Source: Marinobacter koreensis (GTDB taxonomy: Bacteria > Pseudomonadota > Gammaproteobacteria > Pseudomonadales > Oleiphilaceae). From it: a DNA stretch of 64,000 nt. Numbering within the stretch: position 1 is the stretch's first letter; the number at the start of each line of letters is the position of its first letter. Position numbers and translations under genes: made by a program. The stretch covers positions 682,001-746,000 of the forward strand of contig NZ_JAKZAJ010000001.1 in assembly GCF_023156285.1 (NCBI RefSeq), written 5' to 3'. Of the stretch, positions 34,606-44,571 are shown one piece after another. Below the pieces are notes generated by a model that was not told where the DNA came from, made no database searches, and saw nothing but the letters and a program-made list of their open reading frames with translations.

Positions 34606-36368
34606 GCGACGATTCGCTGCGAGTGCTCATTGCCGATGATAGCGGGACGGATCGGTTGATCCTGAAAAGCCTGCTAAAACGGATCGGGCACGAGGTGCTT
34701 GAAGCCGCCGATGGCCTTGAAGCGGTGGCCATATTCCAGCGGGAACAGCCGGATATCGTATTGCTTGATGCCTTGATGCCCCAGATGGACGGCATGGAGG
34801 CCGCCCGTCATATCAAGGCCCTCTCGGGAGAGCGGATGGTGCCCCTGATCTTTCTGACCTCACTCAATGAGGCCGAAGATCTGGCGCGTTGCCTTGAGGC
34901 CGGAGGGGATGACTTTCTCACCAAGCCATACAACCGGGTGATTATTGAAGCCAAGATCCACGCATTTGGCCGCATGCAGCGAATGCACGACACACTCTCC
35001 CGCCAGCGGGATATGATCCACGATCGTAATCAGCATTTGCTGGAAGAGCAGACCATTGCCAAGCGTGTGTTTGATAATGTTGCTCACACGGGTTGTCTGA
35101 ATGCGCCCAACATTCGTTACCACGCGTCACCTCTTTCGATCTTCAATGGCGATGTCCTGTTTGCCTCCCCAAGGCCTGACGGTGGCATGCTGGTGTTCCT
35201 TGGGGATTTCACCGGGCATGGCCTCCCGGCTGCGATCGGCGCCATGCCGGTGGCGGAGATTTTCTACGGCATGGCCAGCAAAGGCTTCGGCGCGGCGGAT
35301 ATCCTGAAGGAAATCAATCGGAAACTGGGGCGCATTCTGCCAACCGGACGGTTCTGTTGCGGGGCGATGGCGGAAGCCGATTTCAAGTTGGGACAGCTCA
35401 AGGTCTGGAACGGCGGCCTCCCGGAGCTGTGGCTGATCGGTTCACAGGGTGAACCCCTGGCGTGTTCCTCACGGTTTTTGCCATTGGGCATTCTGCCGCC
35501 TGAACGTTTTGACAGCAGCCTGGAAACCCTGCAGGCGCGGGATGGCGATTATCTGCTGATGATGACGGACGGACTGCTTGAGCGTCAGAACGCAGAGGGT
35601 GAGCTGTTCGGCGAAGCAGGAGTCCGGCGCACGCTTCGGCAAAGACCGGAGGCGGGGCACCCGTTCGACGCGATGTTGGAGGGCGTGGAAGCCTTTAGCA
35701 AGGGGGCAAGGGAATCGGACGATCTGACGCTTTTCTGTCTGGAAATGTCAGGAAATCCGGGGTTGGCTACGCTTCCCGAATCGGCTAGTTCTTCTGCCCT
35801 GGCTGGCCCGACCGAATGGCGTTGTGACTACGAAATCCGTGAGCAGACCCTGGGGGAATTCAGTCCGTTACCACTGCTATTGCACATCTGCATGGAGGTA
35901 CCCGGGCTACGGGCCAGAAGTGGCGAGATCTATACGCTGTTGTCGGAGATCTACAACAACGCGCTGGAGCATGGCATCCTGGCCTTGCCTTCGGAATGGA
36001 AGCACAGCCGGGACGGATTTGAGCAATATTACGCGGAGCGGCAACGACGGCTCAAAACCGTCGGGGATCATTTCATCCGTTTCAGCCTGCACCACACCCG
36101 GAAACCCTGGGGAGGTCAGCTGCGTGTTATTTGTGAAGACAGTGGTCCCGGTTTTGATTTCAGCCGTCATCCTGTATTGGAGAGCGATGAACGTCATGCG
36201 GACTGGCCCCGTTATGCCGGTCGCGGCCTCTTCCTCTTGAAACGGCTGACCAAAAACATCACATTTCACGGTAAAGGTAACCGTGTGGAAATCGTGTACG
36301 ATTGGAGGCTACCGGTCGCAGAATCCGACGATGGACCCGCCACGGATCCGGGCAAACAGAGGCAATGA
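34602..36368 (+). CDS. hsbR: HsbR-like response regulator with PP2C phosphatase and anti-sigma kinase domains
   Basis: The 588-residue protein has a receiver (phospho-Asp56, LLDALMP), a SpoIIE/PP2C-type phosphatase (GDFTGHGLPAAIGA, MMTDGLLE) and a C-terminal RsbW-like ATPase (YNNALEHGI, CEDSGPGFDF, GRGLFLLKRL). In Pseudomonas HsbR phosphorylates or dephosphorylates HsbA depending on phosphate received from HptB. The GTG start overlaps the hsbA stop (GTGA). Confidence 0.88.
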   Translation: MSDDSLRVLIADDSGTDRLILKSLLKRIGHEVLEAADGLEAVAIFQREQPDIVLLDALMPQMDGMEAARHIKALSGERMVPLIFLTSLNEAEDLARCLEAGGDDFLTKPYNRVIIEAKIHAFGRMQRMHDTLSRQRDMIHDRNQHLLEEQTIAKRVFDNVAHTGCLNAPNIRYHASPLSIFNGDVLFASPRPDGGMLVFLGDFTGHGLPAAIGAMPVAEIFYGMASKGFGAADILKEINRKLGRILPTGRFCCGAMAEADFKLGQLKVWNGGLPELWLIGSQGEPLACSSRFLPLGILPPERFDSSLETLQARDGDYLLMMTDGLLERQNAEGELFGEAGVRRTLRQRPEAGHPFDAMLEGVEAFSKGARESDDLTLFCLEMSGNPGLATLPESASSSALAGPTEWRCDYEIREQTLGEFSPLPLLLHICMEVPGLRARSGEIYTLLSEIYNNALEHGILALPSEWKHSRDGFEQYYAERQRRLKTVGDHFIRFSLHHTRKPWGGQLRVICEDSGPGFDFSRHPVLESDERHADWPRYAGRGLFLLKRLTKNITFHGKGNRVEIVYDWRLPVAESDDGPATDPGKQRQ

Positions 36369-36384
36369 CCCAAGGGGGTTAGGA

Positions 36385-36732
36385 ATGACCGATAAATCGC
36401 ACCTCGATGAAGAAGCGCTCGCCGAACTTCAGGATGTCATGGAGGACGAGTTCGAGGTCCTGATCCAGACCTACGTCAGCGACTCTCGGGAGCGCATTGC
36501 CGCACTGAAACGTGCCCTGGAACATCAGGACGCCGACGCGTTCGCCAAAACGGCCCACAGTTTCAAGGGAAGTTGTATCAACATTGGTGCTCCGAGGCTT
36601 GGCGAACTCTGCCTTGAGGCCGAGCAGGCAGGCAAGTCGGAGGACCTGACCGGGGCCGATGCGATCATCCAGCGCATTGAGGAAGAGTTCAGGACCGTGT
36701 CCGAGATGCTCGGGGAACTCCTGGTTCGATAG
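36385..36732 (+). CDS. hptB: HptB-like histidine phosphotransfer protein
   Basis: A 115-residue Hpt domain with TAHSFKGSCINIGA, phospho-His58. In Pseudomonas HptB receives phosphate from hybrid kinases and passes it to HsbR. It completes the HsbA-HsbR-HptB chain here, 16 bp after hsbR. The ATG at 36385 follows a GGGGG-rich site; the longer frame from 36283 overlaps hsbR and is rejected. Confidence 0.88.
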   Translation: MTDKSHLDEEALAELQDVMEDEFEVLIQTYVSDSRERIAALKRALEHQDADAFAKTAHSFKGSCINIGAPRLGELCLEAEQAGKSEDLTGADAIIQRIEEEFRTVSEMLGELLVR

Positions 36733-36763
36733 GATTCCGCGGCGGGCCGAGATGCGCTCATTG

Positions 36764-36779
36764 TGGCATCGCTTTTGCA
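36764..36779 (+). promoter_or_regulatory. Sigma-54 promoter of the fliK operon
   Basis: TGGCATCGCTTTTGCA: GG (36765-36766), 10-bp spacer, GC (36777-36778), with both TGGCA and TTGCA consensus halves. It lies 50 bp before the fliK ATG and is the best sigma-54 match in the window. Confidence 0.9.
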
Positions 36780-36828
36780 GAATACGGTCAGAAGCTGACC
36801 CAACTCTGAAAAGCGGCAAGAGGTTGCC

Positions 36829-38049
36829 ATGCCACAAATGGTACTCCCACAAGCCCTGGGCACTGACCAGGCGCAGGATACATCGCCGGCCAAAGCCGGA
36901 TCTGCGCGGAAAGCCGACGGCGGCGAAAGCCGGTTTGACTCGGTCTCTCGCGCAGAACAGCGACGCATGGATTCGAAACACAGCGAATCCCGCGAAACCT
37001 CCCACCCCTCAGACGCCGATGAGCGGGCCAACGGGGACCAAGATTCCGTCGTAGACGGCAAATCCGACAGTCAGGCTCCCGAGAAAGCCACCGGCAAGGA
37101 TCGAGAAGCGTCATCCGGCGATAGCGAGGACACCCGCGCAGCCTCCGCTTCCGCGAAAAAGGGAGAGGTCGACAAAACCGAGGTCGACCAGCCGGATGCA
37201 CCCATTACCTTTGCGGACCTCCAGGCATTATTGACGTCATCTGACAAGAAAGCGATCGGATCTGCCGCGGCTGCCAATGGCCAGGCTGCTGCCGGAGTGG
37301 GGCAGAGCTTTTCCGCCCTGGTACCACCGGGTATGTCTGCCGATGGTAATGCCGGAACTCTCACGCCCGGGGCGCTCCTGAAAGGTTCCGCGGGTGCCGG
37401 AGGGACGAGCCTTGCAGATCTCGTCGGTAACGCATTCAAGGCTGAAAAGTCCGGCGCTTCCGATTCCGGTAACCTGGCCTCCGGCCTTCGCTTCCAGGGG
37501 GTGATGGATCTTGCCGCCCAGCAGTCCCAGCACTCCCAGGCGTCACAGGGGAGCAACGGAGTTCGTGTTCCCGCTGAAGCGGCAGTCCCGCTCCGCAGCT
37601 ACTCGACATCCGTCGATGTCCCGGTCGGGCACGCGGAATGGGGGGATAAAGTCGTCGGTAAACTCAGCTGGTTGACCGCCAGGAATATGTCGGTGGCCGA
37701 GATCCATCTGACGCCGCCGGATATGGGGCCAATGGAAGTCAAGGTCCGGGTGCATCATGACCAGGCCACAATCACCGTGCATTCTGCGAACCCTGTGGTT
37801 CGTGACCAACTGGAAATGAACTCCCACCGGCTCCGTGACATGCTGAGTGACCAGGGGCTGTCGCTGGCGCAGTTTGATGTCTCCGACCAGGCCGGTCAGC
37901 AGCCCGGTGGCGAGGCATCGGCGGACGGTGATCGTGACGGTTCTTCAGCGCCCGGAGGCGGTCTTCTGGACGGAGAAGCGGTGGATTCGGAGCAGAGCAT
38001 CGGAGCGCTGGATCTGAGTTGGAAAGGCGAAGTGGATATTTTCGCCTGA
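36829..38049 (+). CDS. fliK: FliK, hook-length control protein
   Basis: FliK is a secreted ruler that stops hook growth. The 406-residue protein has a long disordered N-terminal region rich in Ser, Asp, Lys and Ala, then the conserved C-terminal domain (EIHLTPPDMGPMEVKVRV, HSANPVVRDQLEMNSHRLR, LSDQGLSLAQFDV). A 185-bp gap follows before fliL; I see no clear promoter or terminator in it. Confidence 0.92.
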   Translation: MPQMVLPQALGTDQAQDTSPAKAGSARKADGGESRFDSVSRAEQRRMDSKHSESRETSHPSDADERANGDQDSVVDGKSDSQAPEKATGKDREASSGDSEDTRAASASAKKGEVDKTEVDQPDAPITFADLQALLTSSDKKAIGSAAAANGQAAAGVGQSFSALVPPGMSADGNAGTLTPGALLKGSAGAGGTSLADLVGNAFKAEKSGASDSGNLASGLRFQGVMDLAAQQSQHSQASQGSNGVRVPAEAAVPLRSYSTSVDVPVGHAEWGDKVVGKLSWLTARNMSVAEIHLTPPDMGPMEVKVRVHHDQATITVHSANPVVRDQLEMNSHRLRDMLSDQGLSLAQFDVSDQAGQQPGGEASADGDRDGSSAPGGGLLDGEAVDSEQSIGALDLSWKGEVDIFA

Positions 38050-38234
38050 TTTGAGGATGTCTCGCGTCCGGTAGAATTCCTTTCCGCTTCAAACTCCTTT
38101 GCCCATCCTTCCCGGCAACGCTAAACTGCTGTTTCATGAGGGGAGGATGGGGTTTCTGGCCCGTCCCTTGCTTCTTGTCCTGTAAAGTCATCAAAACCGG
38201 CCGTCCCTGACGGAATTCTGACAAAGCGACGATT

Positions 38235-38735
38235 ATGGCTGAAAATACGGCGTCCGATGGCGCACCCGCCAAGAAAGGCAAGCTGAAACTGATCATTCTG
38301 ATCACCGTGGTGCTGATCCTTGCGATCGGGCTTTCCGTTGCCGGCACGCTCTGGTTTCTGGGGGACGGTCTTCCGGGAAGCGACAGCGAGGAGTCCGCTC
38401 CCGCCGAGGAGGCGTTCGTCCCGAGCTCCTACGTCGATATCGAAAAGCCTCTGGTCACGACCGTCCAGGCCGAAGGTCGGCAACGGTATGCCCAGGTATT
38501 TGTGTCACTGTCGGCAACGGATCCGGAGGCACTGGCAGCGGCGGAGTTGCACATGCCGTTGATTCGCAGCCAGCTGGTGATGGTCCTGAGCAGTAGCCAG
38601 TTCATGGAGTTGCAGACGCCGGAAGGCCGTCGTGGTCTGGCGGAAAAAATGCTCGCGACGGTTAACCAGGTACTCGAACAGGAAGGTAAACCCGCCATCG
38701 ACGGCGTTCTGTTCAGAAATTTTGTGGTGCAATAG
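38235..38735 (+). CDS. fliL: FliL, flagellar basal-body-associated protein
   Basis: FliL assists the stators. The 166-residue protein has a short Lys-rich cytoplasmic tail, a transmembrane helix (LIILITVVLILAIGLSVAG, about 19-38), an acidic linker and the FliL domain with LVTTVQ and the C-terminal VLFRNFVVQ. The Shine-Dalgarno is weak. Confidence 0.92.
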   Translation: MAENTASDGAPAKKGKLKLIILITVVLILAIGLSVAGTLWFLGDGLPGSDSEESAPAEEAFVPSSYVDIEKPLVTTVQAEGRQRYAQVFVSLSATDPEALAAAELHMPLIRSQLVMVLSSSQFMELQTPEGRRGLAEKMLATVNQVLEQEGKPAIDGVLFRNFVVQ

Positions 38736-38776
38736 GGCCCGTTAGCGGGCAAGGCATTCAAGCGGCAGGAACAGTT

Positions 38777-39775
38777 ATGCAGGACTTACTGTCACAGGAC
38801 GAGATCGACGCGCTTCTCCACGGTGTGGACGATGGCGACATCGATACCTACGAAGAGACCGACGATACAGGGATCAAGTCTTACGATCTCTCCAGTCAGG
38901 ATCGCATCGTCCGTGGTCGGATGCCGACGCTGGAGATGATCAACGAGCGATTTGCCCGCTATACCCGGATCAGCCTGTTCAACCTGTTACGCCGAAACGC
39001 CGATGTCTCCACCGGTGGCGTGCAAATCATGAAGTTCGGCGAGTACATCCATACCCTCTATGTGCCGACCAGTCTCAATCTGTGCAAGGTTCGCCCCCTG
39101 CGGGGTACCTCGCTGTTCGTGCTGGATGCCAAACTGGTCTTCAAGCTCGTGGACAACTTCTTTGGTGGCGAGGGGCGCCATGCCAAGATCGAGGGTCGTG
39201 AGTTTACGCCCACGGAGACCCGCATCGTTCAGATGGTGCTGGATCAGGTGTTTCACGATATGGCCGAAGCCTGGCACGCGGTGCTGAAGGTGGACTTCGA
39301 ATACCTCAGTTCGGAAGTGAATCCCGCGATGGCGAACATCGTCAGCCCGAGTGAAGTGGTGGTCGTAAGCACCTTTCATATCGAGCTGGACGGTGGCGGC
39401 GGAGAACTCCACTTTGCGCTTCCGTACTCGATGATCGAGCCGATCCGCGATGTCCTGGATGCAGGGGTTCAGAGCGATATCGACGATGTCGACGAGCGTT
39501 GGGTCAATGCGCTCCAGGAAGACGTCAAGGATGTGAACGTGCCGGTGAACGCGAATGTTTGCCGCCGCCGGATTTCACTGCGGGAGGTCGCCAGGATGAA
39601 AGAGGGTGACATCATTCCGGTGGAGATTCCCGAATACCTGACGGTGACCGCCAACGGAATTCCGATCTACACGGCAACTCTCGGAACCCGCGACGGAAAA
39701 CTGGCGCTCAGGATTCAAGATAAGGCAACGAAGCCGAAGGTCAAAAAGCAATTCAAGGTGGGTCGACATGGCTGA
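38777..39775 (+). CDS. fliM: FliM, flagellar motor switch protein
   Basis: FliM is the C-ring protein that binds phospho-CheY. The 332-residue protein begins with the CheY-binding peptide MQDLLSQDEIDALLHG, then the middle domain (GEYIHTLYVPTSLN, FFGGEGR) and the C-terminal SpoA domain. The N-terminal peptide resembles the repeats in the CheA linker at 53737-54051. It overlaps fliN by 8 nt. Confidence 0.96.
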   Translation: MQDLLSQDEIDALLHGVDDGDIDTYEETDDTGIKSYDLSSQDRIVRGRMPTLEMINERFARYTRISLFNLLRRNADVSTGGVQIMKFGEYIHTLYVPTSLNLCKVRPLRGTSLFVLDAKLVFKLVDNFFGGEGRHAKIEGREFTPTETRIVQMVLDQVFHDMAEAWHAVLKVDFEYLSSEVNPAMANIVSPSEVVVVSTFHIELDGGGGELHFALPYSMIEPIRDVLDAGVQSDIDDVDERWVNALQEDVKDVNVPVNANVCRRRISLREVARMKEGDIIPVEIPEYLTVTANGIPIYTATLGTRDGKLALRIQDKATKPKVKKQFKVGRHG

Positions 39776-40274
39776 AGACGATAAAGATAAAAAAGACGAA
39801 CAGGAACTCAGCGAAGACGAAAAGTTGGCCGCCGAGTGGGAAGCGGCGATGGAAGAATCCGGCGATGGCGACAGTGTCAGCGAAGACGACTGGGCGTCTG
39901 CAATGGCTGAGGCTGAGTCTTCGGAAGAGGAAGAAAAGCCGGAGGATAACGTCCGGGCAGCCCCCATGGAGGAGTTTGACGAGGTCAGTCAGCCATCGCT
40001 CGACGGGTCTTCGCCAGACCTGGATGTCATTCTGGATATACCGGTGACCATCTCCATGGAAGTGGGGAACACCCAGATTGCTATCCGTAACCTGTTGCAA
40101 CTGAACCAGGGCTCGGTGATCGAACTGGACCGGCTGGCGGGTGAACCGCTGGATGTGCTGGTCAACGGTACGCTGATTGCCCATGGTGAGGTGGTCATGG
40201 TCAACGAAAAGTTCGGTATCCGGCTGACTGACGTCATCAGTCCGGGCGAACGCATCAAGCGTCTCCAGAAGTAA
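39768..40274 (+). CDS. fliN: FliN, flagellar motor switch protein
   Basis: The 168-residue protein has a very acidic N-terminal half (MAEDDKDKKDEQELSEDEK...) and a C-terminal SpoA domain (VILDIPVTISMEVGNT, LLQLNQGSVIELDRLAGEPL, VVMVNEKFGIRLTDV). It pairs with FliM in the C ring. Confidence 0.95.
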   Translation: MAEDDKDKKDEQELSEDEKLAAEWEAAMEESGDGDSVSEDDWASAMAEAESSEEEEKPEDNVRAAPMEEFDEVSQPSLDGSSPDLDVILDIPVTISMEVGNTQIAIRNLLQLNQGSVIELDRLAGEPLDVLVNGTLIAHGEVVMVNEKFGIRLTDVISPGERIKRLQK

Positions 40275-40275
40275 C

Positions 40276-40716
40276 ATGCGCGCACTTGTCTGGCTGTCGC
40301 TGTGCGCGCTGTCCCTGTCGGCCCGGGCCCAGGAAGCCGGTGTGGATCCGGACCAGCCGGTAACCCGTGCACCGGATACCCTGGCAACCATGGTGAGCCT
40401 GGGGCTCGGGCTGGCGGCGGTGATCGCAATCATCTACGGTTGTGCCTGGCTGATTCGCCGGATGAACGGCATGACCGGCATGAACAACAACGCGATCAAG
40501 GTGGTCTCGGTGATGGCCATTGGCGCACGGGAACGCCTGGCATTGATCGAAGTTGGCGGACAACAGATCCTGTTGGGTATCACGCCGTCCGCTATCCGGA
40601 CCCTGCACGTTTTCGACGAGCCCGTGGTGGATTCCGCCAACCCTCCGTCGGGCGACTTCGCCCGCCGCCTGCAGGGTATGATCGGTAAATCCTGGAACCC
40701 GTCCCACAAGGAATAA
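40276..40716 (+). CDS. fliO: FliO, flagellar biosynthesis protein
   Basis: FliO aids assembly of the FliP export pore. The 146-residue protein has an N-terminal signal-like segment (cleavage near ARAQEA), one transmembrane helix (about 39-58) and a basic cytosolic domain ([29 protein letters not shown]). It lies 1 bp after the fliN stop. Confidence 0.88.
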   Translation: MRALVWLSLCALSLSARAQEAGVDPDQPVTRAPDTLATMVSLGLGLAAVIAIIYGCAWLIRRMNGMTGMNNNAIKVVSVMAIGARERLALIEVGGQQILLGITPSAIRTLHVFDEPVVDSANPPSGDFARRLQGMIGKSWNPSHKE

Positions 40717-40724
40717 CCGAGGCG

Positions 40725-41492
40725 ATGACGTTTTCCCTCCTGAAACGAATGCTGCCCATTCTGGTACCGTTACTCGGTGTGTTGTGGGCCCCCCTGGCCC
40801 ATGCCCAGGCGATTCCCGGTATTCCGGCGGTGACCATGACGCCGGGCGAGGGCGACGGAACCCAGGAATATTCCGTCACCCTGCAGATTCTGGCGTTGAT
40901 GACGGCGCTGACCTTCCTGCCGGCCATGCTGATGATGATGACGTCCTTCACCCGCATCATCGTGGTGTTCGCCATCCTGCGCCAGGCGCTCGGGCTGCAG
41001 GCAACGCCCTCGAACCAGATCCTTCTGGGGCTGGCGCTGTTCCTGAGTATCTTTATCATGAAGCCGGTTCTTGAAGAGGCCAACCAGGTTGCTCTCCAGC
41101 CCTATCTTCAGGAGCAGGTGACCTCCATTGAGGCCGTGAAGCTCGCCAGCGAGCCGTTCCGGAAATTCATGATGGCGCAGACCCGGGAAGACGATCTGGC
41201 CCTGTTCATGCGAATGGCGGACGTAAAATACGACACGCCTGAAGACGTGTCTTTCTGGGTGCTCATGCCGGCCTTTGTGACCAGCGAACTGAAAACCGCC
41301 TTCCAGATCGGGTTCATACTGTTCATTCCGTTCCTCATCATCGACATGGTGGTGGCCAGTGTCCTCATGGCGATGGGCATGATGATGCTCTCGCCCATCA
41401 TCATCTCGCTTCCGTTCAAAATCATGCTGTTTGTGCTGGTGGATGGCTGGGCCCTGATCATGGGCACTCTCGCCGCCAGTTACGGGCTCTAG
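40725..41492 (+). CDS. fliP: FliP, flagellar export-gate protein
   Basis: The 255-residue protein has a cleavable signal peptide (ending HAQA) and four transmembrane helices with family motifs ([47 protein letters not shown]). With FliQ and FliR it forms the export pore. Confidence 0.96.
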   Translation: MTFSLLKRMLPILVPLLGVLWAPLAHAQAIPGIPAVTMTPGEGDGTQEYSVTLQILALMTALTFLPAMLMMMTSFTRIIVVFAILRQALGLQATPSNQILLGLALFLSIFIMKPVLEEANQVALQPYLQEQVTSIEAVKLASEPFRKFMMAQTREDDLALFMRMADVKYDTPEDVSFWVLMPAFVTSELKTAFQIGFILFIPFLIIDMVVASVLMAMGMMMLSPIIISLPFKIMLFVLVDGWALIMGTLAASYGL

Positions 41493-41502
41493 AGGAGGTG
41501 CC

Positions 41503-41772
41503 ATGACGCCGGAAACCGTAATCGACATTCTCCGGGAAGCACTCTGGATGATTGTCATGCTGTCATCGGTGATCATCGGCCCGGGGCTGGTGGTCGGTCT
41601 GATCGTCAGTACCTTTCAGGCCGCGACCCAGATCAACGAGCAGACGCTGAGCTTCCTGCCGCGTCTGCTGGTGACCCTGATCGTGATTATCGTGGCAGGC
41701 CCCTGGATGCTCACCCAGTTGCTGGATCATGCGCACCGGCTGATTTCCAGCATTCCCTACCTGATCGGCTGA
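41503..41772 (+). CDS. fliQ: FliQ, flagellar export-gate protein
   Basis: An 89-residue, two-helix membrane protein with the FliQ signature (PGLVVGLIVSTFQAATQINE, LSFLPRLLVTLIVI). AGGAGG precedes the ATG. Confidence 0.96.
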   Translation: MTPETVIDILREALWMIVMLSSVIIGPGLVVGLIVSTFQAATQINEQTLSFLPRLLVTLIVIIVAGPWMLTQLLDHAHRLISSIPYLIG

Positions 41773-41775
41773 CGG

Positions 41776-42561
41776 ATGCTGCCGGCGGAGCTCAGTGCAG
41801 ACCTGATCGGCCAGTGGGTGGGGCAGCACCTGTGGCCGCTGTTCCGGATTGCTTCCTTTCTGATGGTGATTCCCATCTTTGGTACTCAGCTGGTTCCGGC
41901 CCGGGTCCGGCTGGGACTGGCTCTGCTGATGACCATCCTTGTGGTGCCGATGATTCCCGAGGCGCCGGCGGTGGATGCGCTCAGTGCCGATGCGGTGGTT
42001 ATCACCCTGCAGCAGATTCTCATCGGCATTGGTCTGGGGTTTGCCCTGACGGCCCTGTGGCAGCTGTTCGTTATCGCCGGGCAGATGATCGCCATGCAGA
42101 TGGGACTTGGGTTTGCGTCCATGGTGGATCCGGCCAACGGCGTTAACGTTCCGGTCCTGTCCCAGATTTACACCATCACCATCACGTTGCTGTTCCTGGC
42201 GATGAACGGACACCTGGTGGCACTGGAGGTGTTCGTGGAGAGTTTCCGGACTCTGCCCATCGGAATGGAAGGGCTGGGTCAGGCCGGTGTTTGGGAGCTG
42301 GCGCACCGGATCAGCTGGATGTTTGCGTCTGCCATGCTGCTGGCCCTGCCGGCGGTGACTGCGGTTCTGATCGTCAATATTTCGTTCGGTGTCATGACCC
42401 GGGCGGCACCCCAGATGAACATCTTCTCCCTCGGCTTTCCAATTGGCCTGATTTTTGGATTGTTTGCTATCTGGGTACTGCACGCCAATTTCCTGCCGCA
42501 TTTCGAGCAGTATGCCCGGGAGACCTACGATTTCATGCGGCAGTTGCAGGGTGTGCCCTGA
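41776..42561 (+). CDS. fliR: FliR, flagellar export-gate protein
   Basis: A 261-residue polytopic protein with the FliR motifs (FRIASFLMVIPIFGTQLVPARVR as a long hydrophobic opening, GFASMVDPANGVNVPVLSQ, APQMNIFSLGFPI). It starts 3 bp after fliQ. Confidence 0.95.
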   Translation: MLPAELSADLIGQWVGQHLWPLFRIASFLMVIPIFGTQLVPARVRLGLALLMTILVVPMIPEAPAVDALSADAVVITLQQILIGIGLGFALTALWQLFVIAGQMIAMQMGLGFASMVDPANGVNVPVLSQIYTITITLLFLAMNGHLVALEVFVESFRTLPIGMEGLGQAGVWELAHRISWMFASAMLLALPAVTAVLIVNISFGVMTRAAPQMNIFSLGFPIGLIFGLFAIWVLHANFLPHFEQYARETYDFMRQLQGVP

Positions 42562-42577
42562 CCGGTGGATATGACGC

Positions 42578-43714
42578 ATGGCTGAAGAGAACGACAACAG
42601 TCAGGAAAAAACGGAAGAAGCGACCCCCCGACGACTTGAAAAAGCCAGGGAGGAGGGGCAGACGGCCCGATCCCGGGAACTCGCCACCATGGCGGTGCTG
42701 ATGGCCGGAGCGGGTGGTCTCCTCATGTTTGGGTCGCATCTCGGCGCCGCGCTTGAGGCCATCATGCGCGACAGCTTTGTGCTTGAGCGCTCCGCTATCT
42801 TCGATACCCGCCACATGAGTGTCCAGTTGATCGCATCGGCCAAGGAAGCTGCCTGGGCATTGGCGCCGATCCTTGTGCTGGTGCTCATCGCCGCGATTGC
42901 CGGATCCATCGGAATCGGAGGCTTGCTGTTCAGTGGCAAGGCCATTCAGCCTCAGCTGAGCCGGATGAACCCGATCAAGGGCGTGGGGAAGATGTTTTCC
43001 GCCCGTTCGCTGGTTGAACTGGTAAAAGCGATCGCCAAGGTGGGGCTGGTACTGGTCATCGCCATTCTGATTCTCAATGTGCGTACCGAAGACCTGCTCA
43101 GTATTGCCGAAGAGCCAGCGGTGCCGGCGATGAAGCATGTGCTATGGACGCTTGGCTGGAGTTTTTTCCTGCTGTCGGCAGCGACCATTATCATCGCCGC
43201 GATCGACGTGCCTTTCCAGATCTACGACCACCAGAAAAAGCTGCGCATGACCAAGCAGGAGGTCAAGGACGAGTACAAGGACACGGAGGGCAAGCCCGAG
43301 GTGAAGGGCAAGATACGTCAGCTCCAGCGGGAGATGGCCCAGCGCCGGATGATGCAGGATGTGCCCACGGCCGACGTGGTGATCACCAACCCTACTCACT
43401 ACGCCGTTGCCCTGAAGTACGACCAGAAGGCCATGGCCGCGCCGGTAGTCGTGGCCAAGGGGGCCGACCAGATCGCTTTCAAGATCATGGAAATCGCCCG
43501 GGAGAACAAGGTGGAAGTCCTTCGTACACCGCCGCTGACCCGGGCGGTGTACCACAATACCGAGATTGGCGAGGAAATCCCGGACGGGCTCTACATGGCC
43601 ATCGCCCAGGTTCTGGCCTACGTGTTCCAGCTCCGGCAATTCCGCAAGGGCAGGGGCCCCAAGCCGGGTATGCCGGATTTCCCGATTCCCTCCGACCTCA
43701 GGCGGGATGTCTAG
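42578..43714 (+). CDS. flhB: FlhB, export-substrate specificity switch
   Basis: A 378-residue membrane protein with the opening DNSQEKTEEATPRRLEKARE, four transmembrane helices and the autocleavage site NPTH (VVITNPTHYAVALKY). FlhB cleavage switches export from hook to filament proteins. Its stop shares CTAG with the stop of the convergent methyltransferase gene, with no room for a terminator. Confidence 0.96.
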   Translation: MAEENDNSQEKTEEATPRRLEKAREEGQTARSRELATMAVLMAGAGGLLMFGSHLGAALEAIMRDSFVLERSAIFDTRHMSVQLIASAKEAAWALAPILVLVLIAAIAGSIGIGGLLFSGKAIQPQLSRMNPIKGVGKMFSARSLVELVKAIAKVGLVLVIAILILNVRTEDLLSIAEEPAVPAMKHVLWTLGWSFFLLSAATIIIAAIDVPFQIYDHQKKLRMTKQEVKDEYKDTEGKPEVKGKIRQLQREMAQRRMMQDVPTADVVITNPTHYAVALKYDQKAMAAPVVVAKGADQIAFKIMEIARENKVEVLRTPPLTRAVYHNTEIGEEIPDGLYMAIAQVLAYVFQLRQFRKGRGPKPGMPDFPIPSDLRRDV

Positions 43715-44571
43715 GCCGGCACGCGGGCTTCGATGACGCGGACCATGGGTTCCCCCCGGCTTTCAGGGATCGGAAGGATGCCATACCAGGCCCGTGGGTC
43801 GTGAACGGTGACGTCCGTAAAGCCGCAGCCTGAAAAATGTTGCCGGGCCTCCGGATCCGATCTGAAATGGAAGCTGACCCGGCTTCGTGTCGCCGCGCCC
43901 AGGAGGTGGCCCAGGGTGTTAAGCGTGCCATTCAGCAGCGGCTGACCCGGGCGGTAATAACTCTCCGACAGGTAGACCGATCCCGGGCGCCTGCTCAGCA
44001 CTTTCGCAAGTCGCCGCCAGAAATCGCTGATCACCGTCAGTGGGAAGTAGCTGGTCAGGCCTTCGGTCACGACCACCACTGGTTTGTCATTGTCGAATAC
44101 CCGGTCAATCACCGTTTCGAGGGCCTGCTCTCCTTGCTCAGCCAGAATGTCGATGGGAGTGATCTGGTGGTGGGGCCCCAGCCTGCCCGCCGCCATAAGC
44201 CGAAGCGCCTTTCTGGCTGCCATGTCGGGCAAATCCGCTTCCACCATGTGCAGCGTTGGGTGTCGCTCTCGCAGTCGGATGCCACGGGGAGACATGCCTG
44301 CGGCGATTTCGAGGACCTGGGTGATGCCCTGTTCCCGGATCGCCGTCTCGATCAGATGATCAATGATCAGGTGACGCTGGAGCAGGAAGGTACGGATGTT
44401 GCCCCCGATGGCCGCCTTGCTTGCGGCTTCGAACGGAGTCATCAGGTGATAGAGGAGTTGGCCTTCCCGGGTTGTCAGCGCATCGTCGGAAAGGCCATAC
44501 CGGTGCCAGACGGCACCGGTATAGAGGGCGGTAAAGCTGATGCCCGAGCTGTCAGTCCGTCGCTTGCTCAT
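43711..44571 (-). CDS. Class I SAM-dependent methyltransferase (LCMT/PPM-like)
   Basis: A 286-residue protein with the SAM motif QVLEIAAGMSPRGIRLRE, acidic post-I (VEADLPDM) and VVVTEGLTSYFPLTVISDFW, resembling the leucine-carboxyl-methyltransferase (COG3315-type) family; the substrate is unknown. The ATG at 44571 has AAGG 6 nt upstream and overlaps the uraA stop by 20 nt, so it is coupled to uraA. This is odd company for a uracil-salvage operon. Confidence 0.75.
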   Translation of the reverse strand: MSKRRTDSSGISFTALYTGAVWHRYGLSDDALTTREGQLLYHLMTPFEAASKAAIGGNIRTFLLQRHLIIDHLIETAIREQGITQVLEIAAGMSPRGIRLRERHPTLHMVEADLPDMAARKALRLMAAGRLGPHHQITPIDILAEQGEQALETVIDRVFDNDKPVVVVTEGLTSYFPLTVISDFWRRLAKVLSRRPGSVYLSESYYRPGQPLLNGTLNTLGHLLGAATRSRVSFHFRSDPEARQHFSGCGFTDVTVHDPRAWYGILPIPESRGEPMVRVIEARVPA

